From: Planctomycetaceae bacterium
Lineage (GTDB): Bacteria; Planctomycetota; Planctomycetia; Planctomycetales; Planctomycetaceae
Assembly (NCBI GenBank): GCA_021732415.1
Contig: JAKFVC010000271.1
Location: 1-33,003 of the forward strand
Reading direction: 5' to 3'
DNA: 33,003 nt
Shown here: positions 1 to 8,341 of the stretch, one piece after another
Layout: every line of letters starts with the position of its first letter
Position numbering within the stretch: the stretch's first letter is position 1
Position numbers and translations under genes: made by a program
The notes under the pieces: generated by a model
The model's input: the letters and a program-made list of their open reading frames with translations, nothing else
Database searches by the model: none
Told to the model about the DNA's origin: nothing

Positions 1-25
1 CCAGGGCGAGGGGAGCCAGATTCAT
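1..25 (-). CDS. Possible 5' end of a divergent gene cut by the window edge
   Basis: On the minus strand an ATG at 25-23 opens a frame reading MNLAPLAL up to the window edge. An AGGA-containing purine stretch lies about six bases upstream, which could serve as a ribosome binding site. The residues would suit the start of a signal peptide. Only eight codons are visible, so no function can be assigned, and the start could be fortuitous. The stretch 26-295 holds no gene I can support; part of it (about 247-270) resembles one arm of the palindrome found around menC. Confidence 0.25.
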
Positions 26-295
26 TCTTATCCTACGTGGCGACAGAATCGCCACACGTCGCACAATCGCTACAACTAACACGATCCTTGCGACTCTTGT
101 ATCGCTCTTCTTCGTTCTCTTGATCTCAAGCCTCCCCCCCGCTCGATAGTGACTGTATCCGGCTCGTTCTGGTGACCAGAGACCCTGTTGACTGCGACAG
201 GGAGCTGACCGCGGTCTGCCTGGATCGACGACGGGGAATGAAGATGACCCGACTCGGAGAGTCAGGCTACAGGTTTGAGCAAGGGGTGTGCTTCC

Positions 296-916
296 ATGGC
301 GCGCAAGATCTTCTGGGGATTGTGGATGACCGTCTGGCCCGCGGTCGCATTGATTCCGCCCCTCGTCACGGCCCAGGGCCCGCAGCGCGCGGCTGTCGTG
401 GACGATTCGATCGTCACGCCCGCCAAACGGGGCTCAGCGCCGGCGGAAATGGTCAGCCCCAGGACCGAACTCACTCTGGAAGAAATTCCGGACAATCCTC
501 AATTGGATGTTCCGTCTGCAGACCCGTTCGAGCCCAAGCTGTCGGAGTCCAAGGCGCCGACCCAGCAGATCTCGCAACCCAGCGCCGCACATGGCGAAAA
601 AGCCTTCGATGAGGAAACGTTTGACAAGAGCGAACAACTGCCGACCGCTGGCAACATGGTCCCGAAGTCGCCCCGTGCCAACGTCCGACTGAATACGCCC
701 CGCCGGACGGGTCCCGAACTCACTGCCCAGGAAGAACGGGCTCAAAAGCTGATTCACGAACGGGCTATGTTGCGAGCCCAACAACGGCAAACGCGACTGG
801 CTGTCAAACAGTGGGTTCACACCACTCCTCGGGTAGCGGGCAAATCGACGAGCTGGCACCCCCAGACGACGCAACCCAATGCGTTGGCCGAATTTGACCG
901 GATCGAGAACCCGTAA
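296..916 (+). CDS. Hypothetical secreted protein, 206 aa
   Basis: No family is recognised. The ATG at 296 is preferred over the in-frame TTG at 275 because AAGGGG lies nine bases upstream of it and because the protein then begins with a normal signal peptide: MARK, a hydrophobic stretch rich in W, V, A, L and P, then a likely cleavage site after VTA at about residue 27. The mature part is low in complexity, rich in P, E, S, T and basic residues, with a Gln/Arg-rich helix-prone stretch near residues 150-170 and no visible catalytic motif. Codon use and GC look like those of its neighbours. The gene stands alone and is followed directly by a long inverted repeat. It is probably a small periplasmic or cell-surface protein; export is well supported, the role is not. 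Confidence 0.6.
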   Translation: MARKIFWGLWMTVWPAVALIPPLVTAQGPQRAAVVDDSIVTPAKRGSAPAEMVSPRTELTLEEIPDNPQLDVPSADPFEPKLSESKAPTQQISQPSAAHGEKAFDEETFDKSEQLPTAGNMVPKSPRANVRLNTPRRTGPELTAQEERAQKLIHERAMLRAQQRQTRLAVKQWVHTTPRVAGKSTSWHPQTTQPNALAEFDRIENP

Positions 917-934
917 TCGGCAAATGACGAATGT

Positions 935-1086
935 CGAAATCCGAATGACGAAAGAATGACCAATGACCCAATGACGAACTGATGACTCGAGTTTTGATCC
1001 GTGATTGCTGGCGCGAATTGTCGGATCAAGACTCCTATCTCATTTGGTCATTCGTCATTGGTCATTCTTTCGTCATTCGGATTTCG
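935..1086. repeat. Nested inverted repeat downstream of the 296-916 gene
   Basis: Outer arms 935-966 and 1055-1086 are perfect reverse complements over 32 bp and contain short internal repeats of the type AATGACGAA / AATGACCAA. Inside them a second pair, 989-1001 and 1022-1034, pairs at 12 of 13 positions and ends in GATCCG/CGGATC. The RNA would fold into a long two-tier hairpin. It lies 18 bases after a stop codon, so it could end transcription of the upstream gene, although there is no U-run. Confidence 0.85.
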
Positions 1087-1180
1087 TCATTCCCAGAAGA
1101 CTCATTCTTGCAATCTGCCCGCCCACAGGGGATATTCGAGGGTTCCTGATTCGAAGAAGTTCCCGCCAACCCGCAACATC

Positions 1181-1257
1181 AGCCGGCACGCGTTAGCGTC
1201 CGGTTCCTTCGGGAAATCAGGGCCAAAATCGGAACCGGGGGCTAACGCCCTCCGGCT
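1181..1257. repeat. Imperfect inverted repeat just upstream of trpC
   Basis: Arms 1181-1207 and 1231-1257 pair over about 27 bp with roughly five mismatches; each contains a GTTAGCG/GCTAACGCC-type core. The right arm ends 36 bases before the chosen trpC start. It could form a hairpin in the trpC leader. I see no leader peptide rich in Trp codons, so there is no evidence for classical attenuation. Confidence 0.6.
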
Positions 1258-1293
1258 AATGAATAATCCGTGCAGATCGGCAGCAGTCTTACG

Positions 1294-2082
1294 ATGTACG
1301 TCAATGTTTTGGATGAGATCGTCGCGCACAAGCGGTTGGAAATCGCCGCCGCCAAGCAGTTGCGTCCCGCGAGTGAACTCGAAGCCCGCCTGGCAGATGC
1401 TCCCCCCGTCCGCGACTTCTGTGCCGCTCTGCGATCAGCCGCGCCCCAACTGGGACTGATCGCCGAGATCAAGAAGGCGTCACCCTCTGCCGGCTTGATA
1501 CGGGCCAACTTTGATCCGGTCGAAATTGCTCGCATCTACGAGCAGCACGGCGCGAATTGCCTGAGCGTCCTCACCGACGAGAAATATTTCCAAGGCCATC
1601 TCGATTACCTGGTCGCCGTGCGGGGGGCCGTCTCGCTGCCGGTGTTGCGCAAAGATTTCATCATCGATCCGTACCAGGTTCTGGAAGCCCGCGCCGCGGG
1701 TGCCGACTGCATTCTGCTGATCGCCGAGTGCCTGAACGACTGCCAGATGCGGGACCTCTATTTCTATGCCTCGAATCTCGGGCTGGAAACACTGATCGAA
1801 ATCCACGAGGCCGAAAACCTTGACCGCGTGTTGAAGCTGGAACCGGGACTGATCGGCATCAACAATCGCGACCTCAAGGCGATGATCACCGATCTCGACC
1901 ATACGGTCCGCCTGAGTCCCCGCATTCCGGCCGACTGCCTGCTGGTCAGCGAGAGCGGCATCAAGACGCACGCGGATGTCGTAAAGCTGCAGCAAGCCGG
2001 CGCGGCGGCGATGCTCGTGGGCGAGTCATTGATGAAGCAGCCGGATATTGGTGCTGCCGTCGATCGCTTATTCGGCAAGTAG
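1294..2082 (+). CDS. trpC: Indole-3-glycerol phosphate synthase
   Basis: Converts 1-(2-carboxyphenylamino)-1-deoxyribulose 5-phosphate into indole-3-glycerol phosphate, the fourth step of tryptophan synthesis, in the cytoplasm. The 262-residue product is a complete single-domain (beta/alpha)8 barrel of usual length. Hallmarks are EIKKASPSAG at 59-68 (catalytic Glu59 and Lys61), VLRKDFIIDPYQV with Lys120, IEIH with Glu169, INNRDL with Asn190, and LVSESGI at 217-223. The C-terminal AAAMLVGESLM forms the phosphate-binding end of the barrel. The ATG at 1294 gives the usual N-terminus (MYVNVLDEIVAHKR); a GTG at 1270 would add eight residues and has no better ribosome binding site. No other trp gene is adjacent, so trpC is separate from any trp operon here. 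Confidence 0.95.
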   Translation: MYVNVLDEIVAHKRLEIAAAKQLRPASELEARLADAPPVRDFCAALRSAAPQLGLIAEIKKASPSAGLIRANFDPVEIARIYEQHGANCLSVLTDEKYFQGHLDYLVAVRGAVSLPVLRKDFIIDPYQVLEARAAGADCILLIAECLNDCQMRDLYFYASNLGLETLIEIHEAENLDRVLKLEPGLIGINNRDLKAMITDLDHTVRLSPRIPADCLLVSESGIKTHADVVKLQQAGAAAMLVGESLMKQPDIGAAVDRLFGK

Positions 2083-2384
2083 GTTCGACGCGTGGAACCG
2101 GCTCACCTGCCTGATCTCTTCTGGCTATCCGCGAGAGTTCGAGGGCGCACATCGTCTTGGGATTTTCCATAAACTCAGTTCGTATCTGATGTTATCAAGT
2201 TTGTTGATGGGCTAGTCGGCGAAAATACCAGGAATTCGAGCGGTGAGTTGATTGGATGGGTCAGCCGCCACCATTCACAATGGATATCGAGACCTGGCGT
2301 TTTTCAATTCGTAAGCGGCGAGCGCTCTGAGATGCGTCGGAGGGGTACACACCGAATGCCGGGATCCGTGTGTCTCAGTCAAAG

Positions 2385-2930
2385 AAGTCGAAGGGATCAA
2401 AGAGTTCAAAGAAGTCGCGCCGTAACAATCCAGATCCAGCCCCCGTGGCAGACGCTGCCAGCGTCTGTGGCCAATGACGGTAGCAGCGTCGGCCACGAGG
2501 GCACTTGGCACTTGGGCATTCGAAGGGATCAAAGAAGTCAAAGAGTTCAAAGAAGTCGCCTCAGAAAAATATCGACCCGGCTCGCCTGATTTCTGGTGGG
2601 TGAAGAATTCAAAGAAATCAAAGAGTTCAAAGAAGTCACGCCGTAACAATCCATATCCAGCCCCCGTGGCAGACGCTGCCAGCGTCTGTGTCCACCGATG
2701 CTAGCAGCGTCGGCCAAGGGGGCACTTGGGCGGTCGAAGGGATCAAAGAAATCAAAGAGTTCAAAGAAGCCACGTCGTAACAATCCAGATCCAGCCCCCG
2801 TGGCAGACGCTGCCAGCGTCTGTGGACGCCGAAGCTAGCAGCGTCGGCCACGGGGGCACTTGGCACTTGGGCGGTCGAAGGGGTCAAAGAAGTCGAAGAG
2901 TTCAAAGAAGTCGAAGGGATCGATCACCAC
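2385..2930. repeat. Cluster of three tandem palindromic and purine-rich repeats
   Basis: Three copies of a roughly 110-170 bp composite unit occupy about 2385-2560, 2604-2774 and 2775-2930. Each unit has two parts. The first holds the palindrome CAGACGCTGCCAGCGTCTG followed by a second stem partner (AGCAGCGTCGGCCA). The second is purine-rich with a nine-base period, variants of TCAAAGAAG. The stretch 2083-2384 ahead of the cluster holds no supported gene. Short open frames through the repeats (Lys/Ser/Arg-rich) follow the nine-base period and have no ribosome binding sites. A related block in inverted orientation lies at 32809-33003. Confidence 0.85.
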
Positions 2931-2973
2931 TGAGGCATGCGATTTCGGACCTTGATCTGTTAAAATTTGCGAC

Positions 2974-4269
2974 ATGAAATTCATTCATGCCGCAGATCTG
3001 CACATCGATAGTCCCCTACGAGGCCTGGAAGAATACGCGGGTGCGCCTGTGGAACGCGTCCGTAATGCCACGCGCGAAGCGCTCGTGCGACTCATCGATC
3101 TCTGCCTTGATCAGCAGGCGGCATTTCTCATTGTTGCCGGGGATCTATTCGATCACGACTGGAAGGATTTCAACACGGCCCTGTTCGTGGTGAAGCAATT
3201 TCAGCGGCTCGACAAGGAGGGAATCCCGGTTTATGTCATCCGTGGAAATCACGACTCGCGGGCCGAAATGTCGTTGCAAGTCCCTTGGCCGACTGGTGGT
3301 CGTTTCAAGCTGTTCAATCATAAGCAGGCCGAAACGGTCATCCTGCCCGAGCTGGGCGTCGCCATCCATGGAATGAGTTTCGCCGAACGTCACGTGCGGG
3401 AGAGTCTACTCCCCAAGTACCCTGCCCCGCTGAGCGGCATGTTGAACATCGGGATTCTGCACACCAGCGCGACCGGGGCGAGTGGCATTGAGGACCACCC
3501 GAGCTATGCTCCGTGTACGATCAAAGAGCTCGTCGACATGGGCTATCAATACTGGGCCCTGGGACATGTCCATCAGCGGCAGATTCTGCACGAAGGGGCC
3601 TGCCGCATTGTGTATCCCGGGAATACCCAGGGCCGGCACATTCGAGAAACGGGACCGAAGGGCTGTGCCGTCGTCACGGTCGAAGATGGCGAAATCGAGA
3701 GCATCGAGTTCGTCTCAACTGACGTCCTGCGCTGGAAAGAGGTGGAGCTGGAGTTATCCGCCCACCATCATCTCGACGACCTGTACGAGCTGGTCGCCAC
3801 CCAACTCAAAACGGAACTCGTCGCGGCGGACGAACGGCTGTTGGGAGTGCGGCTGAACATCCAGGGGGGCTGTGCAGCTCACCGGCAGTTGAATAGCGAT
3901 GCGGCGCGACGCGAGGCCGATGCGGCGTTGCGGGCGCGTGTGGGCGAGATTTCCGACGACGTCTGGCTCGAAAAGATCAAATGGCAAACACGGCCACCAG
4001 TTGATCGAAACGTGTTGAAAGAGGGGCAGGATTTTATCGGCGAACTGTTAAGAGACGTCGACCAACTGGCAGCCGATGACACCCAGTTCGCCGCATTTCT
4101 CGCCTGCCTGCAGCCGCTGATCGACAAAACAGAATCGGATTTGCTGGCCGGTCGGGACGAAGATGACAAGTCCGAAAAGCTGGTTGATTTCGCGAGTGCG
4201 GCCCAGCGGCGCGATTGGCTGAAGGCGGCAGAGGGGTTGTTGTTGAATCAGCTCACAAAAGACGACTAG
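2974..4269 (+). CDS. SbcD/Mre11-like DNA repair metallophosphoesterase (YhaO-like)
   Basis: Predicted manganese-dependent DNA nuclease, probably the nuclease subunit of a complex with the SMC-like protein encoded next. The 431-residue product begins with a calcineurin-like phosphoesterase domain of about 230 residues with all metal ligands visible: ADLHIDSPL (Asp8, His10), GDLFDH (Asp57), RGNHDSR (Asn92, His93, Asp94), ILHTSATG, and GHVHQRQ. The rest (about 260-431) is the family's C-terminal region, likely involved in DNA or partner binding. Length and motif order fit the YhaO group of the SbcD/Mre11 superfamily. The ATG at 2974 gives the canonical MKFIHAADLH start although no strong Shine-Dalgarno is visible. 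It is followed at 270 bases by the yhaN-like gene, a conserved gene pair in other bacteria; the gap holds a palindromic element. Confidence 0.9.
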   Translation: MKFIHAADLHIDSPLRGLEEYAGAPVERVRNATREALVRLIDLCLDQQAAFLIVAGDLFDHDWKDFNTALFVVKQFQRLDKEGIPVYVIRGNHDSRAEMSLQVPWPTGGRFKLFNHKQAETVILPELGVAIHGMSFAERHVRESLLPKYPAPLSGMLNIGILHTSATGASGIEDHPSYAPCTIKELVDMGYQYWALGHVHQRQILHEGACRIVYPGNTQGRHIRETGPKGCAVVTVEDGEIESIEFVSTDVLRWKEVELELSAHHHLDDLYELVATQLKTELVAADERLLGVRLNIQGGCAAHRQLNSDAARREADAALRARVGEISDDVWLEKIKWQTRPPVDRNVLKEGQDFIGELLRDVDQLAADDTQFAAFLACLQPLIDKTESDLLAGRDEDDKSEKLVDFASAAQRRDWLKAAEGLLLNQLTKDD

Positions 4270-4324
4270 TTGAATACGACGTCATACAATTGGCGAACTA
4301 TGCGAGATGGAATTTTTGTATGTA

Positions 4325-4524
4325 TCCCGGAGGGATTAAAGAGAGTAGCCGGTGGTTGAGCGCAGCGACACCACCGGATAGGAGAATTAGGTGTATTCGA
4401 CCCTGGAGGGGTCGCAGAGCAACGTTTCTGCGACCCCTCCAGGGTCGGAATTCAATCGTTTATCGCAATCCGGTGGTGTCGCTGCGCTCAACCACCGGCT
4501 ACTCTCTGTGACCCCTCCGGGGTC
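4325..4524. repeat. Nested palindromic element between the yhaO-like and yhaN-like genes
   Basis: Outer arms 4341-4379 and 4468-4506 are perfect reverse complements over 39 bp. Inner arms 4399-4417 and 4428-4446 are perfect over 19 bp with a ten-base loop. Each outer arm is itself palindromic (CCGGTGGT ... ACCACCGG). CCCGGAGGG at the left edge can pair with CCCTCCGGGG at the right edge. The right edge lies 15 bases before the yhaN-like ATG. A second member of the same family is at 16073-16310. No target-site duplication is obvious. It resembles a MITE or large REP-type element with no coding capacity. Confidence 0.9.
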
Positions 4525-4539
4525 TGTGACGGACCTTCT

Positions 4540-7500
4540 ATGCGTTTGCGACGATTGCACGCTTATCGTTATGGCCACTTTGCTGAAGCCTCGCTCGACT
4601 TTGTCGGGAATGGCTTGCAGGTTATTCACGGACACAACGAAGCGGGCAAATCGACTCTATTGCAGTTTGTCCGTGAGATTCTGTTTGGATTCGCGGTCCA
4701 GAACCCCTATGCATTTGCCGGCGAAAAGTTGGAAGGCGCTGCGTTGCTGGAACTGGCTGATCGCCGGTCAATCGAACTGCGGCGGCGGAAAGGACGCCCC
4801 GACAACTTGAGCCTCAGTCAAGGAGGCGAAACCGCCAGTTCGAACGAAGCCGAAGTCCAATTGCTGCTCGGCGGGGCGAATGCGTCACTCTATCAACGCG
4901 TGTTTGCGTTTGGTCTGGATGAGCTCGCCACCGGACAAGACAGCCTCAAGATGGAGGCCGTACAGCATGCCCTCCATGGGAGCGGCGTCGGTGGATTGAT
5001 TCACCCCCAGAAAATTCTCGATCTGCTCTCTAAAGAAGCGATGGAGATTTTTAAGGAAAAGGGCAACAAGCAGGAAATCCCGGCGATTTGTGCGGAGATC
5101 AAAAAGCACAGCACCGAACTCAAAGCGAAGATCACCAAGACCGAAACCTATCTGCAGCGCAAGCGAGATTACGATACGGCGCGGGAAGAGGCAGAACGTC
5201 TCGCGGAGCAATTGTCGCAACTGCGACGTGAGTACGTCCAAGTGAAAAAACTGGCGACTGCGTTTCCAATCTGGCGGGAACTGACTGACCTGCACGAACG
5301 CCGCGGTGGATTGGGGGCCGTCTCTCCCTTGGCGGCCGACGCACGCCAGAAGTTCGACAAGCTGCAGGATGAGCTGAAGCGTTTGGCGAAAGCGAGCGGG
5401 ACACTCGAACGCGACATTCAACACAACGAAGCCGAATTGCAAAAGAATCCGGCACAGAACGAATGGCTGAATCTACGCTCCCAGATCGAACGTGCGCGGG
5501 AACTCATCAAGTCGGTCGAGGAAGCTCGCCGCGATTTGCCGTTGTTGCAGGCGGAACTTCATTCCAATCAACAGCAAGTGCAGCACGGCATCGAAGACGT
5601 CATCTCCAACTGGACGGTCCAGCATCTCGAGGATTTTCGTTGCGATGCCGGTCAGCGCCGCCGTTGCGAGCAACTGGCCGAAACGAAACGGGAACTCGAC
5701 AACGAATCGATTCGACTCACAGAGCGCGAGACAGCACTCACAAAGGAGCGGGCGGAGACTCAGGCAGACCTGGCCGCCATTGGCGAGATTGCGGACGTCA
5801 CGGCCCTGCAAGCTCTGCTCAATAGTCATGCCGATCAGGTGGCGCGAGAGACCGAACTAACTCGCCTGACGAAAGAGCACTCCAAACAACAGCGAGCTCT
5901 GACGACGCTGATTCGCAAGCTGTCGCCTCCCCTGCCCGCCGGCACGACGCAGGTGGAAATGCTGCCCGTGCCGCCGCTCGAACAGATCAAACATTATCAA
6001 CAGCATTTCGCGGAGACTCGCAAACGAGTCACCTTCGCCGAACAATCTTTGTCGGAAGCGAATGAACGACTCCAGCAACAGTCGCGTGATCTGGCAACTG
6101 CTCGCGGCAGCTTATTAGAGATCCCCACGCAGCAAGGTTTACGCGACCTCCGGGCGCAGCGCGATGCCACCTGGCAACAGATTCAGCAGCACTTCATCCC
6201 CGGACAGGCGACTGCGGCTACCAAACCTTCGTCGATTGAAAAGTCTGTTGAATCACTCCCAGCAGAATTTGAACGTGCCACCGTTGCGGCCGACAATTAC
6301 TCCGACAAGATGTTCAGCAACGCCTCACTGGTCCATCAACAGGAACAGGTCGATCAATATCAGTCGGCGCGGGCAACGAAGCAGGACGAGCTAACCGCTC
6401 AGTTGGCCGCGATGGACAAGCTGACCGAACAATGGCGCGTCCTGTGGCAGCCTTGTGCATTCGAACCGTTTGACCCCGACACGATGGTTGCCTGGAAGAG
6501 CCAGCACGATCAAGCCTTGGAACTAATCGCCAAACTCGCGGATCTACAGGATGACATGGGACGACTGCAAAATGAGAGTCAGGCATTTTCCGCGCGACTC
6601 ACATTGGCCTTGCCTGAGTTTCAAGGGGGACCGGAACAGCGACTGGAGGCGGCGCAACAGCGGGTCGCGCATTGCCAGCAGCAGACGCAGGAACTGAAAA
6701 CGTGCCAGCGCCAGGTCGCACGATTCGAAAAATCGGGCGAACAACTAGCCGAAGAGCAACACTCGCTGGCGCGGCGACGCGACGAATTCATTCAGGACTG
6801 GCACAGTTGGCTGACCGCTCAACAATTTCCTGCTGACTGGCATCCCGATCTGGCCATGACTGTCGTCAGCCGTCTGCAAAGTTTACGCGACAAGTTACAA
6901 CAGATCCCTGGGTTGGAAAACCGGATTGCGGCGATGAGCCAGCGGTTGGCGGAATTCGATCCGTTCGTGCTCGAACTGTGCGAACAAGTCGCACCTGACT
7001 GGAAGCTGCAGCCTACAGAAGTCGCCGCGCGGCATCTCGCCGATCGTCTGCAGGCGGCCATCACGACCGATCAAAAACGAAATGAGTTGTCACGCGAACT
7101 CCAGAAGCATCGCCTGAAGTTGGATGAAGTCCGGCAACAGCAACTCGTTGCAGCCGGCGAGCGTGACAAGCTACTGGAGTTGGCCCAAGCCACGACTGAC
7201 GAGCAGTTTCTGCAGGAAGCACACCGAGCCGAGACGATTCGCGATCTCGAACAGCAGATAGAGGCCAAGGAGCAACAATTAACGCATCTGCGGGAATTCG
7301 AAGAGGAAGCGGCATTCACTCAGCAGTTGCAGGCTGTGGACTATCCGGCGCTGGAGGCTTCACGCCAGAGTCTCGAACAACGCATTCGCGAGCTCGAAGA
7401 TCAAGAGCGGCAAGCCAACGAACGCAAGGGAGCCACGGGCCTCGCGCTGGACCAGTTGGATGGCAGTGCCGCAGCGGCGGAGATCCAAAGCACGATCACC

Positions 7501-8028
7501 GAGCGACGTGCGGCATTGGCCAATGCGGTGGACCGGTATGTTCCATTGTTGTTTGCTCGCCAATTGCTGCAACAGACTTTGCAGCGCTTCGAGAAAGAAT
7601 CGCAACCGGAGATGCTGCGAGAAGCCTCCGACCTGTTCTCGGCGATGACCGGCGGACGCTATCACCGAGTCGAACGGCCGCGCGATGCCAATCGCCCCTT
7701 GCTCGTGTATCGCGCGGACAACAATGAAGACTTGGAGCCGGATCAACTCAGTACGGGCACGCGCGAGCAACTGTACCTGGCAATCCGGCTGGCCTATGTC
7801 CTGCACTATTGCACGAAGGCGGAACCGCTGCCGATTGTGCTGGATGATGTGCTGGCGAACTTTGATCCGGTCCGGACTCGACGTACGCTGGAAGCCTTGG
7901 GAAACATCACCGACCGCGTGCAGGTCCTGCTGTTTACCTGCCATCCGCACGTGGCGGAACTGGCACAGAACGTCTTCCCGGACTTGCAACCGATTGCCGT
8001 GCCAAGTTCCAATGTGGCGAAAGTATGA
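4540..8028 (+). CDS. SMC/Rad50-like AAA family ATPase (YhaN-like)
   Basis: Predicted ATPase partner of the upstream nuclease, acting in DNA double-strand-break repair or DNA-end processing. The 1162-residue protein has the split-ATPase layout of Rad50/SbcC. An N-terminal half (about 1-200) carries Walker A GHNEAGKST at 31-39. A very long Gln/Glu/Leu/Arg-rich coiled-coil region follows (about 200-1000). The C-terminal half has the signature LSTGTREQLYLAIRLAY and Walker B PIVLDDVLANFD. Central cysteines are scattered and no CXXC zinc hook is visible, unlike Rad50 and SbcC. The RLRRLHAYRYGHFAEASLDF opening fits the family (AAA_27-type). The ATG at 4540 lies directly after the palindromic element, with no strong Shine-Dalgarno, so translation may depend on coupling or on the folded leader. 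It is longer than Bacillus subtilis YhaN (under 1000 residues), the difference lying in the coiled coil. Confidence 0.9.
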   Translation: MRLRRLHAYRYGHFAEASLDFVGNGLQVIHGHNEAGKSTLLQFVREILFGFAVQNPYAFAGEKLEGAALLELADRRSIELRRRKGRPDNLSLSQGGETASSNEAEVQLLLGGANASLYQRVFAFGLDELATGQDSLKMEAVQHALHGSGVGGLIHPQKILDLLSKEAMEIFKEKGNKQEIPAICAEIKKHSTELKAKITKTETYLQRKRDYDTAREEAERLAEQLSQLRREYVQVKKLATAFPIWRELTDLHERRGGLGAVSPLAADARQKFDKLQDELKRLAKASGTLERDIQHNEAELQKNPAQNEWLNLRSQIERARELIKSVEEARRDLPLLQAELHSNQQQVQHGIEDVISNWTVQHLEDFRCDAGQRRRCEQLAETKRELDNESIRLTERETALTKERAETQADLAAIGEIADVTALQALLNSHADQVARETELTRLTKEHSKQQRALTTLIRKLSPPLPAGTTQVEMLPVPPLEQIKHYQQHFAETRKRVTFAEQSLSEANERLQQQSRDLATARGSLLEIPTQQGLRDLRAQRDATWQQIQQHFIPGQATAATKPSSIEKSVESLPAEFERATVAADNYSDKMFSNASLVHQQEQVDQYQSARATKQDELTAQLAAMDKLTEQWRVLWQPCAFEPFDPDTMVAWKSQHDQALELIAKLADLQDDMGRLQNESQAFSARLTLALPEFQGGPEQRLEAAQQRVAHCQQQTQELKTCQRQVARFEKSGEQLAEEQHSLARRRDEFIQDWHSWLTAQQFPADWHPDLAMTVVSRLQSLRDKLQQIPGLENRIAAMSQRLAEFDPFVLELCEQVAPDWKLQPTEVAARHLADRLQAAITTDQKRNELSRELQKHRLKLDEVRQQQLVAAGERDKLLELAQATTDEQFLQEAHRAETIRDLEQQIEAKEQQLTHLREFEEEAAFTQQLQAVDYPALEASRQSLEQRIRELEDQERQANERKGATGLALDQLDGSAAAAEIQSTITERRAALANAVDRYVPLLFARQLLQQTLQRFEKESQPEMLREASDLFSAMTGGRYHRVERPRDANRPLLVYRADNNEDLEPDQLSTGTREQLYLAIRLAYVLHYCTKAEPLPIVLDDVLANFDPVRTRRTLEALGNITDRVQVLLFTCHPHVAELAQNVFPDLQPIAVPSSNVAKV

Positions 8029-8038
8029 TAAGGATAAG

Positions 8039-8310
8039 ATCGGCAGCGAATTAAGAGAGGCAGCCAATGAATACAAATACTCCAGGAGGGTACTGATGAC
8101 AGACAGTACAACATGCGGTTGATCATCAGAATTTAAACCACGAATAACACAAATGACACGAATTTTAGAGAATTGTAATTCGTGTCATTTGTGTTATTCG
8201 TGGTTCAAAACTCTTGTTCGCCTGGTCAATGAAAGTTGTACTACGAGTTTCAGATTTTGGTTAGCCTTCTGAATTGTCTCATTCGCTGTCTCCTTTAATT
8301 CGCTGCCAAT
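8039..8310. repeat. Nested inverted repeat after the yhaN-like gene
   Basis: Inner arms 8136-8164 and 8177-8205 are perfect reverse complements over 29 bp, with a 12-base loop. Outer arms 8039-8070 and 8279-8310 match at 27 of 32 positions (core GGCAGCGAATTAA). The element starts 11 bases after the yhaN-like stop codon and fills almost the whole gap to the next gene. The inner hairpin could end or slow transcription, or protect the mRNA 3' end, but has no U-tract. Confidence 0.85.
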
Positions 8311-8341
8311 AACTTAAATAAATATCTGGGAGATTAATTCG

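Noticed and set aside
2385-2930. Possible CRISPR array
   Set aside because: Units are long, composite and internally palindromic, spacing is irregular, and the sequences between conserved parts are themselves repeats, not unique spacers. No cas genes are present.
2248-2977. Lys/Ser/Arg- or Leu/Ser-rich open frames on both strands
   Set aside because: They arise from the nine-base period of the repeat, have no ribosome binding sites and change frame between copies.
4325-4524. Insertion sequence remnant with transposase
   Set aside because: There is no coding capacity and no target-site duplication visible; it is best described as a palindromic repeat element.
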